This document shows positions 41,890 to 53,533 of a stretch of DNA of 64,000 nucleotides, piece by piece. The notes beneath the pieces are model-generated. The model did no database searches, was not told the DNA's origin, and saw only the letters and a list, made by a program, of their open reading frames with translations. The DNA is taken from contig JANYCA010000012.1 in NCBI GenBank assembly GCA_025360525.1, forward strand, positions 1 through 64,000, in the 5' to 3' direction. The first letter of the stretch is position 1. Each line of letters starts with the position of its first letter. Origin of the DNA: Chitinophagaceae bacterium (GTDB lineage: Bacteria; Bacteroidota; Bacteroidia; Chitinophagales; Chitinophagaceae). The translations under genes were made by a program, and so were the position numbers.

Positions 41890-42453
41890 ATGCAGAACCC
41901 ACGTTTAGCAACCCGTTACGCAAAAAGTATTCTTGATTTAGCCATCGAGCAAAATCAACTGGATGCTGTATACGGCGATATGAAACACATTATCAGCATT
42001 TGCAAAACCAATCCCGATTTTGTAGCCATGCTCAAGAGCCCGATTATTAAGGGTGATAAAAAAGATAAAATAATGGATGCGGTGCTTACCCTTCAAATTG
42101 GGCAACTAACCACCGCATTTAATAAATTACTGGTAAAAAAAGGACGGGAATCTTATTTGCCGGAAGTGGCGTCTGCATTTGTAGCACAGTACAATTTAAA
42201 AAATGGTATTGTTAAAGTAAAAATCACAACTGCAAGCCCTATAAGTGAGGAGACGAAAAATACAATTGTTGCTTCCATTAAAAAAAGCGGTATCGATAAA
42301 AAACTGGAACTGGAAACGACCGTCAATGAATCTTTGATTGGCGGTTTTGTGCTGGAATCTGAAGGCAACCTGGTAGATGCCAGCATCCTCAGGGATTTGC
42401 AGGATATCAGTAAAAACTTTTTAAACAACGATTACATTCATAAAATCAGATAA
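41890..42453 (+). CDS. atpH: F0F1 ATP synthase subunit delta
   Basis: NPRLATRYAKSILDLAIEQNQLDAVYGDMKHI and VNESLIGGFVLESEGNLVDASILRDLQDI. Confidence 0.94.
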   Translation: MQNPRLATRYAKSILDLAIEQNQLDAVYGDMKHIISICKTNPDFVAMLKSPIIKGDKKDKIMDAVLTLQIGQLTTAFNKLLVKKGRESYLPEVASAFVAQYNLKNGIVKVKITTASPISEETKNTIVASIKKSGIDKKLELETTVNESLIGGFVLESEGNLVDASILRDLQDISKNFLNNDYIHKIR

Positions 42454-42478
42454 TTAAACAAGTATAAAAATAAATATC

Positions 42479-44056
42479 ATGGTAGAAATTAAACCAGATG
42501 AAATTTCGGCAATTCTCCGCCAGCAGCTGAGCAACTTTAATGCCGGCGCCAGCTTGGAAGAGGTTGGGACCGTTTTGCAGGTAGGTGATGGTATTGCCCG
42601 TATATATGGATTGAACAATGTACGCAGTGGCGAACTGGTGGAGTTTGGAAATGGCGTAAAAGCCATCGCCTTAAACCTTGAAGAAGACAATGTAGGTGTG
42701 GTATTGATGGGAGACAGTGGTGCAATTAAAGAAGGTGATACCGTAAAACGTACCGGACAAATTGCCTCCATTAAAGTAGGTGAAGGTATGAGTGGCCGTG
42801 TTATTAACACGTTGGGCGAGCCAATTGATGGTAAAGGTCCAATACAGGGTGAACTATATGAAATGCCATTAGAGCGTAAAGCGCCTGGGGTAATTTTCAG
42901 GGAGCCTGTAAAAGAACCATTGCAAACGGGTGTTAAAGCTATCGATGCGATGATACCAATTGGCCGTGGCCAAAGAGAACTGGTAATTGGTGACCGTCAA
43001 ACGGGTAAAACTGCCATTTGCGTAGATACCATTATCAACCAAAAAGAATTTTACGATGCAGGTAAACCTGTATACTGTATATACGTAGCAATCGGTCAAA
43101 AAGCAAGTACCATTGCGGGCATTATGAAGACGTTGGAAGAGTATGGCGCTATGGCTTACACTACCATTGTTGCGGCTTCTGCATCAGAGCCTGCTCCATT
43201 ACAATTCTACGCTCCATTTGCCGGTGCTGCTATTGGCGAATTCTTCCGTGATACCGGCAGACCAGCTTTGATTATCTATGATGATTTATCAAAGCAGGCG
43301 GTGGCTTACCGGGAGGTTTCTTTGTTATTGCGTCGTCCGCCAGGCCGTGAGGCGTATCCTGGTGACGTGTTCTACCTGCATAGCCGTTTATTAGAAAGGG
43401 CAGCAAAAGTTATTGCAAGAGATGATATTGCACAGCAAATGAATGATCTGCCTGCATCTATCAAACATTTGGTAAAAGGTGGTGGTAGTTTAACAGCATT
43501 GCCGGTTATTGAAACACAAGCCGGTGACGTATCTGCTTATATTCCAACAAACGTAATTTCTATCACCGACGGACAGATATTTTTGGAAGGAAACTTGTTC
43601 AACGCAGGTATCCGTCCGGCTATCAACGTAGGTATTAGTGTAAGCCGTGTGGGTGGTAATGCGCAAATTAAATCCATGAAAAAAGTGGCTGGTACATTAA
43701 AGCTAGATCAGGCTCTTTACCGGGAACTGGAAGCTTTTAGTAAGTTTGGTGGTGATTTAGATGCTGCTACTAAAAACGTAATTGATAAGGGTGCAAGAAA
43801 TGTGGAGATTTTAAAGCAGCCGCAATATTCTCCCTTTAGTGTAGAAAAGCAGGTTGCTATTATCTACCTTGGTACACAAGGCTTATTAAAAGATGTAGCG
43901 GTAAAAAACGTAAAAGCATTTGAAGAACATTTTTTGCTGGAAATGGAAAATAAAATGCCTGATTTATTGGCAGATTTCAAAAAAGGCGCTTTACCAGAAG
44001 AAGGAATTAAGAAAATGGTAACCTTGGCCAACGGCCTGATACCGCAATACAAATAA
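42479..44056 (+). CDS. atpA: F0F1 ATP synthase subunit alpha
   Basis: [91 protein letters not shown]. Confidence 0.97.
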   Translation: MVEIKPDEISAILRQQLSNFNAGASLEEVGTVLQVGDGIARIYGLNNVRSGELVEFGNGVKAIALNLEEDNVGVVLMGDSGAIKEGDTVKRTGQIASIKVGEGMSGRVINTLGEPIDGKGPIQGELYEMPLERKAPGVIFREPVKEPLQTGVKAIDAMIPIGRGQRELVIGDRQTGKTAICVDTIINQKEFYDAGKPVYCIYVAIGQKASTIAGIMKTLEEYGAMAYTTIVAASASEPAPLQFYAPFAGAAIGEFFRDTGRPALIIYDDLSKQAVAYREVSLLLRRPPGREAYPGDVFYLHSRLLERAAKVIARDDIAQQMNDLPASIKHLVKGGGSLTALPVIETQAGDVSAYIPTNVISITDGQIFLEGNLFNAGIRPAINVGISVSRVGGNAQIKSMKKVAGTLKLDQALYRELEAFSKFGGDLDAATKNVIDKGARNVEILKQPQYSPFSVEKQVAIIYLGTQGLLKDVAVKNVKAFEEHFLLEMENKMPDLLADFKKGALPEEGIKKMVTLANGLIPQYK

Positions 44057-44076
44057 GATTTACATGCTACTGTAGA

Positions 44077-44107
44077 AAAGCTGTCTTTAATAAAGGCAGC
44101 TTTTTTA
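44077..44107 (+). terminator. Intrinsic terminator after atpA
   Basis: AAAAGCTGTCTTTaatAAAGGCAGCTTTTTTA. Confidence 0.75.
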
Positions 44108-44309
44108 TTTAAGCAACGAAGTAGTTTGCAATATTACAGGCCGAAGAAATATTTGAGCAACGTTTTCTATTTAAAAGAAAAAATAATCCGGTTCTGTCAT
44201 TGAAAAGAAAAACCAAAATGAGCAGTGATTTTAAAATTCAATTTGAGGTAATTTTAAAGGGCAATACAAAATTGCATTACCCTTTAAAATTACCACGTTG
44301 AAAATATTA

Positions 44310-45281
44310 TTAATTTCTACGAATTTTTTGCCTCCCAAACGTTAGCCCCAGTTTGATATTAAATGTAAAATAAGCATCATTATCTTTTGGATTTCCCCTT
44401 ATGCCCCCTTCAGTCTTTCTAAATTCGCCTGTTGGACCCCCGGGATTAAAACGATCGTTTCTGCTTAAATCTAGTGCATTCTGCAATTGTGCGCCGGATA
44501 AATAACTGGCAAAAAGATTGCTGTTAATATATCGGGTACTAACATCATCCAGATAATCTGTGTTTGTAACCCGGTGAATGAATTCTGCCCTTAAATTAAG
44601 AGAAGATGACAATTCATATTTTACGCCTACACCAAAAGGAAAGTTCATTTGGGAAAGTTTATAAGGTTTTCTGTCTGGATACTCAATAAATCCCTGTCCT
44701 TCCGTACTTAAAGGTTGTAAATCTGTGTATTGACCATTCCTGTTTTTGCTTTGAGGATTAAATGAAAAGTACCCGATTCCCGCAATTAAATAAGGAGACC
44801 ATAACGGTGGCTCAACATCTCTGCCTAAATAATTTCCAAAAATAAAAAAAGGATAAATTTCGCCGAGCAGGGTTATTTCAGAAATTTTACTTCTAAAACT
44901 TAAATTTCTTTCATACCGCCCCGAAGTAGTTGCTCTAACATCTTTAAGAATACTATCATAAGCTTTAATACTTCCAAAAGTTCCTTCTAAACGCAAGCCA
45001 AAAGATTCTTTATAGATAGCAGATAAATAAATACTTCCGTTTAATTGGTTATTCCCAATATTAAGGTCCTTTACAAAAGGCTTACCAAAACCCTGCCTTC
45101 CACCAACATCAGTAAGACAATTCATCACACCAACCGATGCGCCTAATTCAAACATTATGGGTGTATCGTAAAAATTGTTATCGTAAAAATAGTATTGAGC
45201 AGTTGCTTTAAAGCCCGTACCAATTAACAGCAAAATAAAGGCCGTTAACATTATCCCTCTTTTCATATAATACTGTTTCAA
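44310..45281 (-). CDS. Outer-membrane beta-barrel protein, DUF6089-like
   Basis: Signal peptide ending ATAQ; MFELGASVGVMNCLTDVGG; repeated beta-strand pattern; GVGVKYELSSSLNLRAEF and C-terminal FNIKLGLTFGRQ. Confidence 0.8.
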   Translation of the reverse strand: MKQYYMKRGIMLTAFILLLIGTGFKATAQYYFYDNNFYDTPIMFELGASVGVMNCLTDVGGRQGFGKPFVKDLNIGNNQLNGSIYLSAIYKESFGLRLEGTFGSIKAYDSILKDVRATTSGRYERNLSFRSKISEITLLGEIYPFFIFGNYLGRDVEPPLWSPYLIAGIGYFSFNPQSKNRNGQYTDLQPLSTEGQGFIEYPDRKPYKLSQMNFPFGVGVKYELSSSLNLRAEFIHRVTNTDYLDDVSTRYINSNLFASYLSGAQLQNALDLSRNDRFNPGGPTGEFRKTEGGIRGNPKDNDAYFTFNIKLGLTFGRQKIRRN

Positions 45282-45349
45282 ATTATTTTTAAACTATTGC
45301 TTTCCACAACACACAGTGAGTTGCAAATTAAACGATTCTAACCTTAAAA

Positions 45350-45997
45350 TCAGGCTTCCTTTCTTTTATTATTATAAAATTTACAGACATCCTTAATGCC
45401 ACAAATGCTGCACTTAGGGCTTCGGGCAGTACAAGTGTACCTTCCATGAAGTATCAGCCAATGGTGTGCTTTATGAATATACATTTTAGGTATATGCTTA
45501 ATTAGCTGTTTTTCTGCAGCAAGCGGGGTAGTTGCCTTAGTAGTTAACCCAATCCTTGCACTAACTCTAAAAACATGTGTATCTACCGCCATATTAGGCT
45601 GCTCGTCTATCACGGAAGTAATTACATTGGCGGTTTTTCTGCCAACGCCGGGAAGCTTCGTTAACTCGTCAACGGTCATAGGCACCACACCATTAAATGT
45701 GTCCATTAACATACCAGCCATACCAATCAGGTGTTTTGTCTTGTTATTTGGGTAAGATATGCTTCGGATAATTGGAAACAACTCATCAAAACTTGCCTTA
45801 CTCAAAGAGGCTGGATCGGGGTATTTTTTAAAGATAGCCGGCGTTGTAAGATTAACCCGTTTATCTGTACACTGAGCAGAAAGGATTACAGACACCAACA
45901 ATTGAAAGGGATTGTCGTACAAAAGCTCGGTCTCAGCTTCGGGACTATTTTTTAAAAAATAGTCAATTAAGAATGTGTACCGTTCCTTTTTGGTCAT
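45350..45997 (-). CDS. nth: Endonuclease III
   Basis: LLVSVILSAQCTDKRVNLTTPAIF, LPGVGRKTANVI (HhH), VDTHVFRVSARIGL, Fe-S cluster Cys pattern CTARSPKCSICGIKDVC. Confidence 0.96.
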   Translation of the reverse strand: MTKKERYTFLIDYFLKNSPEAETELLYDNPFQLLVSVILSAQCTDKRVNLTTPAIFKKYPDPASLSKASFDELFPIIRSISYPNNKTKHLIGMAGMLMDTFNGVVPMTVDELTKLPGVGRKTANVITSVIDEQPNMAVDTHVFRVSARIGLTTKATTPLAAEKQLIKHIPKMYIHKAHHWLILHGRYTCTARSPKCSICGIKDVCKFYNNKRKEA

Positions 45998-46000
45998 AAC

Positions 46001-46052
46001 AAAAAATCCCCCGATTTTAGACGAGGGACGAAATTAGGTTAATTACGGGGGT
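46001..46052 (-). terminator. Possible intrinsic terminator with large loop downstream of the 80-aa ORF
   Basis: Minus strand: CCCCCGTAATT...AAATCGGGGGATTTTTT. Confidence 0.4.
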
Positions 46053-46057
46053 TACTA

Positions 46058-46300
46058 TTAGCCTTGAGGCGAATATAGTACACCAACTGTTTTATTGGCA
46101 TAATTCAAGATGAAATCTACAGCTTCTTCCCTTGGAGAAAGTTTTAAATCCGTTAATTCGTTTGTAGCTGCGATTAATTCCTGATACTTTTCCTTTAAGA
46201 TCCAATCGGTTTCTAAGGCTGCCTCGATGGCATTTGATTGTTCTCTGGATGTTTCGCCATAAATATATGCCAAAAGATCCTCCTGCATAAAACTGTGCAT
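46058..46300 (-). CDS. Small conserved hypothetical protein (anti-sigma-factor-like N-terminus)
   Basis: MQEDLLAYIYGETSREQSNAIEAALETDWILKEKYQELI; resembles Bacteroidota small anti-sigma/zf-HC2-like proteins but lacks a Cys/His motif. Confidence 0.6.
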   Translation of the reverse strand: MHSFMQEDLLAYIYGETSREQSNAIEAALETDWILKEKYQELIAATNELTDLKLSPREEAVDFILNYANKTVGVLYSPQG

Positions 46301-46390
46301 AGACTAATAAGTTGCGTTAAAAAAATTATTTAATTATCAATTATCCGTATCTATAAACGGCTATTGATTTTGAATATTGTATAAGCCCAA

Positions 46391-46765
46391 TTATTTAGTG
46401 TTCCTGACAGGTGGAACAATAAACAAATCTTCGTTATCTTTCTTCATCAAATACTTTTCACGGGCATACTTTTCAATAGTTTGCGCATTGGTCTTTAACA
46501 AATCAAGCTCCTTTCGGGTGTCTTGAATTTGCAGACCTTTCGTTTCTTCCATTTTCTTTAATGCATTTGCATGCCTTACTCTTTCAAACTGAGAAAGTAT
46601 ATCATTCCGGTCAAAGAAAAACATCCAAACCAAAAAAGCAACTATTGCAAGCAGAAACTTATTCTTGAGTATTAACAAGCCTTTACCCCCTCTTTTTACT
46701 GATGGTGATACCAGGTTACTATCAACGACTGTATTTTCTGTTTGCTGCATGCTATAGTTTATCAT
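46391..46765 (-). CDS. Septum formation initiator (FtsB/DivIC) family protein
   Basis: Single TM LLAIVAFLVWMFFFDRNDI followed by coiled coil and EKYAREKYLMKKDNEDLFIV; adjacent to enolase. Confidence 0.85.
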   Translation of the reverse strand: MINYSMQQTENTVVDSNLVSPSVKRGGKGLLILKNKFLLAIVAFLVWMFFFDRNDILSQFERVRHANALKKMEETKGLQIQDTRKELDLLKTNAQTIEKYAREKYLMKKDNEDLFIVPPVRNTK

Positions 46766-46799
46766 TCAATACTATAAAAAATAGGCTAGATAAGTAAGT

Positions 46800-48107
<1,308 letters not shown>

Positions 48108-48286
48108 TTATTTGAAAACTGTTGACTGCAAAGAAACAAAATAGGCGCTATGCTGCAATGATGCAAGGCATTTATTTTTATTAATATGGAACAAATGCCC
48201 GAAAATATTAAATATTAACCTTAAGAATTTGTTGCCGGTAAATTGAAACTAAATGACCAGGATACCCGTAAAAGTCAATGCCTTAT

Positions 48287-49747
48287 TTACCAGGTAGTTT
48301 TTTCAAGCACCAGTTTCTTAACGTCAGCCAACGCAATCCGCTCCTGCAACATAGTGTCTCGGTAACGGATGGTAACGGTATTATCTTCTTTTGTTTGATG
48401 ATCGATGGTTACGCAGAAGGGTGTACCAATGGCGTCCATCCTTCTGTAACGTTTACCAATGGCATCCTTTTCTTCGTAAAAACACATAAAGCTACCCTTA
48501 CAATCATCCAGCAGCGACCGGGCTATTTCCGGTAACCCATCTTTTTTTATCAATGGTAAAATAGCCAGTTTGGTAGGAGCTATTTTAGCAGGAATTTTTA
48601 ATACTACCCGACTGTCTTCGGTTCCATCTTCTTTAATCCATTTTTCTTGGTTGTACGCAAGACTCATTATGGTTAAAAATAAACGATCGAGGCCCACAGA
48701 GGTTTCTACCACATAGGGTACATAGTTACCAATGGGTTTACCCTGTTCATTTAAATCATTATCGAAGTATTGTAATTTCTTTTTGCTGTAGGTTTGATGC
48801 TGGGTTAAATCAAAATCGGTGCGGCTGTGAATACCTTCCAGTTCTTTCCAGCCAAAAGGAAATTCAAATTCGATATCAAGCGCCGCATCTGCATAATGCG
48901 CCAGTTTTATGTGGTTGTGAAAGCGCAATTTTTCAGCAGGAATACCCAGGCTTTCGTGCCAGCTTTTTCTTTCTGCTTTCCAGTAATTAAACCATTCCAT
49001 CTGGCTCCCCGGGCGGATAAAAAACTGCATTTCCATTTGTTCAAATTCTCTCATCCTGAAAATAAACTGGCGGGCTACAATTTCGTTGCGGAATGCTTTA
49101 CCGGTTTGTGCAATACCGAAAGGAATTTTCATTCTGCCGGTTTTTTGCACATTTAAAAAGTTTACAAAAATACCCTGAGCAGTTTCGGGCCGTAGGTAAA
49201 CAATATTATCACCTTCATTTTCTGCAGCTGTAGCACCAAACGCAGTACTAAACATCAGGTTAAACTGCCGAACATCTGTCCAATTGCAGGTTTTGCTGAT
49301 GGCACATTTAATTTTATTATCTTCTATCAATTTTTTTAAACCAGCATAATCATCTTTAGCCAGCAACGCATCCATGGCGACTAATACAGCTTTTGCATCA
49401 ATTTCGGGCAAGGCTTCTGCATAGCCTTCAATTAAATGATCAACACGGTAGCGTTTGTTGCTGTCCTTATTGTCAACCATCGGATCGCTGAAATTATCTA
49501 CATGGCCGCTGGCTTTCCATGTGGTGGGATGCATAAAAATAGCTGCATCAATACCTACGATATTATCCTGCAATTGCGTCATGCTTTTCCACCAGTAATC
49601 CCGGATATTTTTTTTTAGCTGGGCACCATTCTGGCCATAATCATATACAGCACTAAGGCCATCATAAATTTCACTCGATTGAAAAATATAACCGTATTCT
49701 TTACAATGAGCTATCAGCTCAGCGAAGATGTTTGTGTCGTTTGCCAT
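48287..49747 (-). CDS. glyS: Glycyl-tRNA synthetase (dimeric type)
   Basis: IFQSSEIYDGLSAVYDYGQNGAQLKKNI, YLRPETAQGIFVNF, FRNEIVARQFIFRMREFEQMEMQFF, VVETSVGLDRLFL. Confidence 0.96.
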   Translation of the reverse strand: MANDTNIFAELIAHCKEYGYIFQSSEIYDGLSAVYDYGQNGAQLKKNIRDYWWKSMTQLQDNIVGIDAAIFMHPTTWKASGHVDNFSDPMVDNKDSNKRYRVDHLIEGYAEALPEIDAKAVLVAMDALLAKDDYAGLKKLIEDNKIKCAISKTCNWTDVRQFNLMFSTAFGATAAENEGDNIVYLRPETAQGIFVNFLNVQKTGRMKIPFGIAQTGKAFRNEIVARQFIFRMREFEQMEMQFFIRPGSQMEWFNYWKAERKSWHESLGIPAEKLRFHNHIKLAHYADAALDIEFEFPFGWKELEGIHSRTDFDLTQHQTYSKKKLQYFDNDLNEQGKPIGNYVPYVVETSVGLDRLFLTIMSLAYNQEKWIKEDGTEDSRVVLKIPAKIAPTKLAILPLIKKDGLPEIARSLLDDCKGSFMCFYEEKDAIGKRYRRMDAIGTPFCVTIDHQTKEDNTVTIRYRDTMLQERIALADVKKLVLEKTTW

Positions 49748-49888
49748 AGCGGCAAAGATAATGGGATATAAAAAAAATTGCTCAAGATTTGAAACTATTC
49801 CTTTGCAGATATCAGATACCTATTATTTTTAATTTCATTTTGGGGTATTTGATCTTATCGAATAATAAACATAGGCCTCTTAATCTTG

Positions 49889-50150
49889 ATCGGCCTCATA
49901 AGAAAGACGTTAAGAAAATTTGGATGTGTGGCGTCAAGAAATGAAATTGATGCTACAGATGCCGGGCTTTGCTTTTTGCCCGTAGGTTGTAAAAAAGTCG
50001 GGGCATGTTCAGAAGATTGAGCTAATTTCATTTTAGCCATAGATTCAAATTTTTAGTCTTTCTTATGTAGCCTTGATTTTTCTTGTTACTTCTTTGCATT
50101 AAGGCAAAGAAGTAAGTGGAGTCTATTTAATCTAATTAGGATTTTGCGGT
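49889..50150 (+). repeat. Structured intergenic repeat, copy B
   Basis: CGGCCTCATAAGAAAGACGTTAAGAAAATTTGGATGTGTGGCG...GCCATAGATTCAAATTTTTAGTCTTTCTTATGTAGCC, then TTACTTCTTTGC-ATTAAG-GCAAAGAAGTAA. Confidence 0.88.
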
Positions 50151-50175
50151 CTAACTTAATTGTTCTTAGATATTA

Positions 50176-50526
50176 TTATTTCAGCTTTTCATTCTCAAGG
50201 TGCCTCGTGGCGTCCCTGCTGTTTTTCTTTTCAAAATTCTTTTGTAGGGCGTCGGTTAAATCAACACCGGTTTGATTGGCGAGGCAAAATAATACCCACA
50301 ATACATCGGCCATTTCATCCCCAAGCATCTTCCTCCCGTCGTCTTCCGAAGAGGGAAGGGCATCACTTTTTTTATAAGATTGTTCACCATATTTACGCAC
50401 CATTAACCGGGACAACTCCCCTATTTCTTCCATCAATATGCCCAGGTTGGTGAGTTCATTAAAATATCGAACGCCGGTAGTTTTTATCCATTGGTCTACA
50501 TCTGTTTGTGCCTGCTGAATGGTCAT
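50176..50526 (-). CDS. MazG-like nucleotide pyrophosphohydrolase
   Basis: LGILMEEIGELSRLMVRKYGEQ (EExxE), LGDEMADVLWVLFCLANQTGVDLTDALQKNFEKKNSRD (ExxxD). Start chosen at MTIQQAQTD. Confidence 0.88.
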   Translation of the reverse strand: MTIQQAQTDVDQWIKTTGVRYFNELTNLGILMEEIGELSRLMVRKYGEQSYKKSDALPSSEDDGRKMLGDEMADVLWVLFCLANQTGVDLTDALQKNFEKKNSRDATRHLENEKLK

Positions 50527-50697
50527 AATGGTTGTAATTTGTACGATAAAAATATTTTTAGTGAGGGCATCTGCTTGTTGCTTCAGCATCTTGCAACTAT
50601 AAAGTTAACCGTTGATATGAGGTGTAACCAAATAAAAAATGCCGTTATTTTAGAGAGGTAATTACAAGAAAGGAGGTGATAACGGCGGATGCATAGA

Positions 50698-50967
50698 TTA
50701 TTTTTCTGCAGCTAAACTCATCACTTCTTCATACATTTTTTGACTTTCGTGCGTGAGTGCATCAAAATTAATTTCAAGCTGTGGGAGCAGGTCTATCAGG
50801 GCATTAATACGGCCTTCTGTTTGAAAAAACTTATTTATAACGATTACTTTTTTAGCCTGCAAAATACAATAGCCACTTTGAAAAGTTCCCCTTTCGAAGC
50901 GAATTACATAACCGTTTTGTTCTGCAATACTTTCTATTTTATCGAGTGCGTTCTGTGTGTATTTCAT
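50698..50967 (-). CDS. Conserved hypothetical protein (89 aa)
   Basis: ORF MKYTQNALDKIESIAEQNGYVIRFERGTFQSGYCILQAKKVIVINKFFQTEGRINALIDLLPQL; looks conserved, function unknown. Confidence 0.65.
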   Translation of the reverse strand: MKYTQNALDKIESIAEQNGYVIRFERGTFQSGYCILQAKKVIVINKFFQTEGRINALIDLLPQLEINFDALTHESQKMYEEVMSLAAEK

Positions 50968-51178
50968 GCCCTTAATTTTGTCGAATCCCTGTAGCGGCTT
51001 TGCGATCTTTACTTATAGCTGCAACTTCCTTTAATAGCAAGGATTTAAAAAATAAGCTTCTCCACAGTTTGTGGATTACCCCCATCCCCTAAATGGGGGG
51101 AGTAAAAGAGGCGTTCAATAAAATATTAAGTCTTTCAAAATTTATAGTATTGCCTTACTCCCCTTTAGGGGATGGCGG

Positions 51179-52735
51179 CTACTTATTCGTCATTCTAATA
51201 ATAGGTACAATCATTTCTTCTAAACTAACACCGCCATGCTGAAAAGTATTTTTATAATAATTTACAAAATGGTTGTAATTGTTGGGATAGCAAAGGAACA
51301 CATCGCCCTTGGCAAAAATGTAGGATGAATTTACATTGGGCACCGGCAACCCTCCTTCTCTTGGATCTTTAAATGCCAAAACATCCTTTGGTTCGTAGTT
51401 AAGGTTTCGGCCATGTTTGTAGCGCAAATTGGCGGTTGTTTGTTTATCGCCAATTACCTTGGCGGGTGTTTTTACCCGTACGCTTCCATGATCGGTGCCT
51501 ACCACCAAAGTCACTGTTTTATCAGCAATTTTTTTAAGGGCCTGGTGCAGGGGAGAATGTTCGAACCAGCTATGGGTAATGCTTCTGTAGCTGGTTTCAT
51601 CGCCTGCCAGTTCTTTTAACACTTCCATTTCGGTTCGGGCATGGCTTAACATATCAACAAAATTATAAACGATCACATTAATGTCGTTTTGCAGCATGTT
51701 GTGGATATTGTCTACCAGTTTTTGTCCATCGTGGTTATTAGTAATTTTGGTGTATGAGCATTTTAAATCTCCCTTACCCAGTCTTTTTAACTGTGCTCTT
51801 AAAAAAACTTCTTCACTCATATTTTTGCCCCCATCTTCATCGTCATTCTTCCATTCTATTGGAAATTGCTTTTCAATATCAATCGGCAACATACCAGCAA
51901 AAATTGCATTGCGGGCATATTGTGTTGCGGTGGGTAATATGGCATAAAAAGTTTCCTCTTCCTGTATGCGGAAGCTTTCTGCAAAAATGGGCTGAATTAT
52001 TTTCCACTGATCAAAGCGAAGGTTATCAATCAATACAAAAAATAAAGGAGTACCTTTTTCCAGATGAGGCAGTACTTTTATCTTTAGCAAATTGTGGCTC
52101 ATTACAGGCCCATCTGTACTCTTTGCCCGCACCCAGGAAGCATAATTTTTTGAGATGAATTTAAAAAAATCTGTATTAGCCTCTGCCTTTTGAGATTGAA
52201 ATACTTCCTGCATTTCCGGGCTATCACTCTTTTTCATCTCCAGCTCCCAATATACAAGCTTCTTGTAGATATCCATCCATTCGCCGTAACCTGGATTATC
52301 GTTGAGTGCCATAAACAAGCTCCGGAATTCCTGCTGATAGGCTGATGTGGTTTTTTCTGCCACGAGTCTTTTATTGTCGATAATTTTTTTGAGGCTAAGC
52401 CACACCTGGTTGGGGTTTACGGGTTTAATAAGGTAGTCGCTTATTTGTGAGCCAATGGCCTCATCCATTAAATTTTCAGCTTCATTTTTGGTAATCAGTA
52501 CCACCGGCAGGTTGCTGTTGTGTTCCTTCATTTGTTGCAATGTTTGCAAACCCGTCATGCCGGGCATGCTTTCATCCATCAGTACCACATCTACAATATT
52601 TGCTTTTATAAATTCAACGGCATCATATCCATTTGTTTTGGTGGCCACCTCGTAGCCCTTATTCTCCAAAAACATTATCTGGGAGTTTAGCGTATCAATT
52701 TCATCATCTACCCAAAGTATTTTTGCTATGTTCAT
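51179..52735 (-). CDS. porX: PorX-like response regulator with C-terminal PglZ domain (type IX secretion regulation)
   Basis: Receiver ILWVDDEIDTLNSQIMFLENKGYEV...VVLMDESMPGMTGLQTL, then FFVLIDNLRFDQWKIIQPIF, ILPTATQYARNAIFAGMLP, LVVGTDHGSVRV, HGGVSLEEMIVPII. Confidence 0.92.
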   Translation of the reverse strand: MNIAKILWVDDEIDTLNSQIMFLENKGYEVATKTNGYDAVEFIKANIVDVVLMDESMPGMTGLQTLQQMKEHNSNLPVVLITKNEAENLMDEAIGSQISDYLIKPVNPNQVWLSLKKIIDNKRLVAEKTTSAYQQEFRSLFMALNDNPGYGEWMDIYKKLVYWELEMKKSDSPEMQEVFQSQKAEANTDFFKFISKNYASWVRAKSTDGPVMSHNLLKIKVLPHLEKGTPLFFVLIDNLRFDQWKIIQPIFAESFRIQEEETFYAILPTATQYARNAIFAGMLPIDIEKQFPIEWKNDDEDGGKNMSEEVFLRAQLKRLGKGDLKCSYTKITNNHDGQKLVDNIHNMLQNDINVIVYNFVDMLSHARTEMEVLKELAGDETSYRSITHSWFEHSPLHQALKKIADKTVTLVVGTDHGSVRVKTPAKVIGDKQTTANLRYKHGRNLNYEPKDVLAFKDPREGGLPVPNVNSSYIFAKGDVFLCYPNNYNHFVNYYKNTFQHGGVSLEEMIVPIIRMTNK

Positions 52736-52938
52736 GTTGTTGATTTTATTATTTAACTCATTTAACGAGCCGGGTAAATTCTACTCACAATCTATCAAAC
52801 AAATTTGATAATCTGTTTTATTAAAACTGCTTCATCAGAATATGCACAAATTTAATTTTAAACTGCGGCCATAAGCTGTATTGGTTTACTTTGTAATTGT
52901 TTTAACAAATATTATGGGAAGATGATTAATTTTGCTAG

Positions 52939-53175
52939 ATGAACTGGAAAGATTTTATAACAGCAGACGCAGCCATACTTGGTGGCAAACCTATCATTCT
53001 TCATACAAGGTTATCTGTAGAATTTATTTTACAAAGACTTGCTGATGGATGGACAGAAGAAATGTTGCTCAACAATTACCCCACACTCACTCACGAAGCA
53101 ATAAAAGCTGTTTTTGCCTATGCCCATGACTGCTCAAAAGATGGCTTACTTTATAATACAAACCTTGTAGCCTGA
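52939..53175 (+). CDS. DUF433 (VapB45-like) family protein, putative antitoxin
   Basis: DAAILGGKPIILHTRLSVEFILQRLADGWTEEMLLNNYPTLTHEAIKAVFAYA. Confidence 0.9.
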   Translation: MNWKDFITADAAILGGKPIILHTRLSVEFILQRLADGWTEEMLLNNYPTLTHEAIKAVFAYAHDCSKDGLLYNTNLVA

Positions 53176-53531
53176 TGGAATTTTTAGCCGATGAACATTT
53201 TCCCTATGAAAGCATCAACTTATTAATCACTCAGGGTTTTAAAGTAAGAAAGGCTGCAAAGGTTTACCAGGGCAAGCCCGATATTTTCCTTTTACAAGAA
53301 GCTATTTTAAATAAAGAAGTCCTCCTCACATTTGATAAAGATTTTGGCGAGTTAATTTTTAAATCGATTGTTCAAGGCTGCGAAGGTGATGTGCTTTTTC
53401 GTATAGATAAATATTTACCCTCTACCCCAGGCCTGATGCTCCTTAAGTTAATAAAAGAAGCCGCAATTATATTTACCAACAATCTCACTGTAATTGACGA
53501 GCACAAAATCAGGCAACGACCAATAATTTAA
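53175..53531 (+). CDS. DUF5615 PIN-like protein, putative toxin
   Basis: MEFLADEHFPYESINLLITQGFKV...LLTFDKDFGELIF; start overlaps the DUF433 stop (TGATG). Confidence 0.9.
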   Translation: MEFLADEHFPYESINLLITQGFKVRKAAKVYQGKPDIFLLQEAILNKEVLLTFDKDFGELIFKSIVQGCEGDVLFRIDKYLPSTPGLMLLKLIKEAAIIFTNNLTVIDEHKIRQRPII

Positions 53532-53533
53532 TT

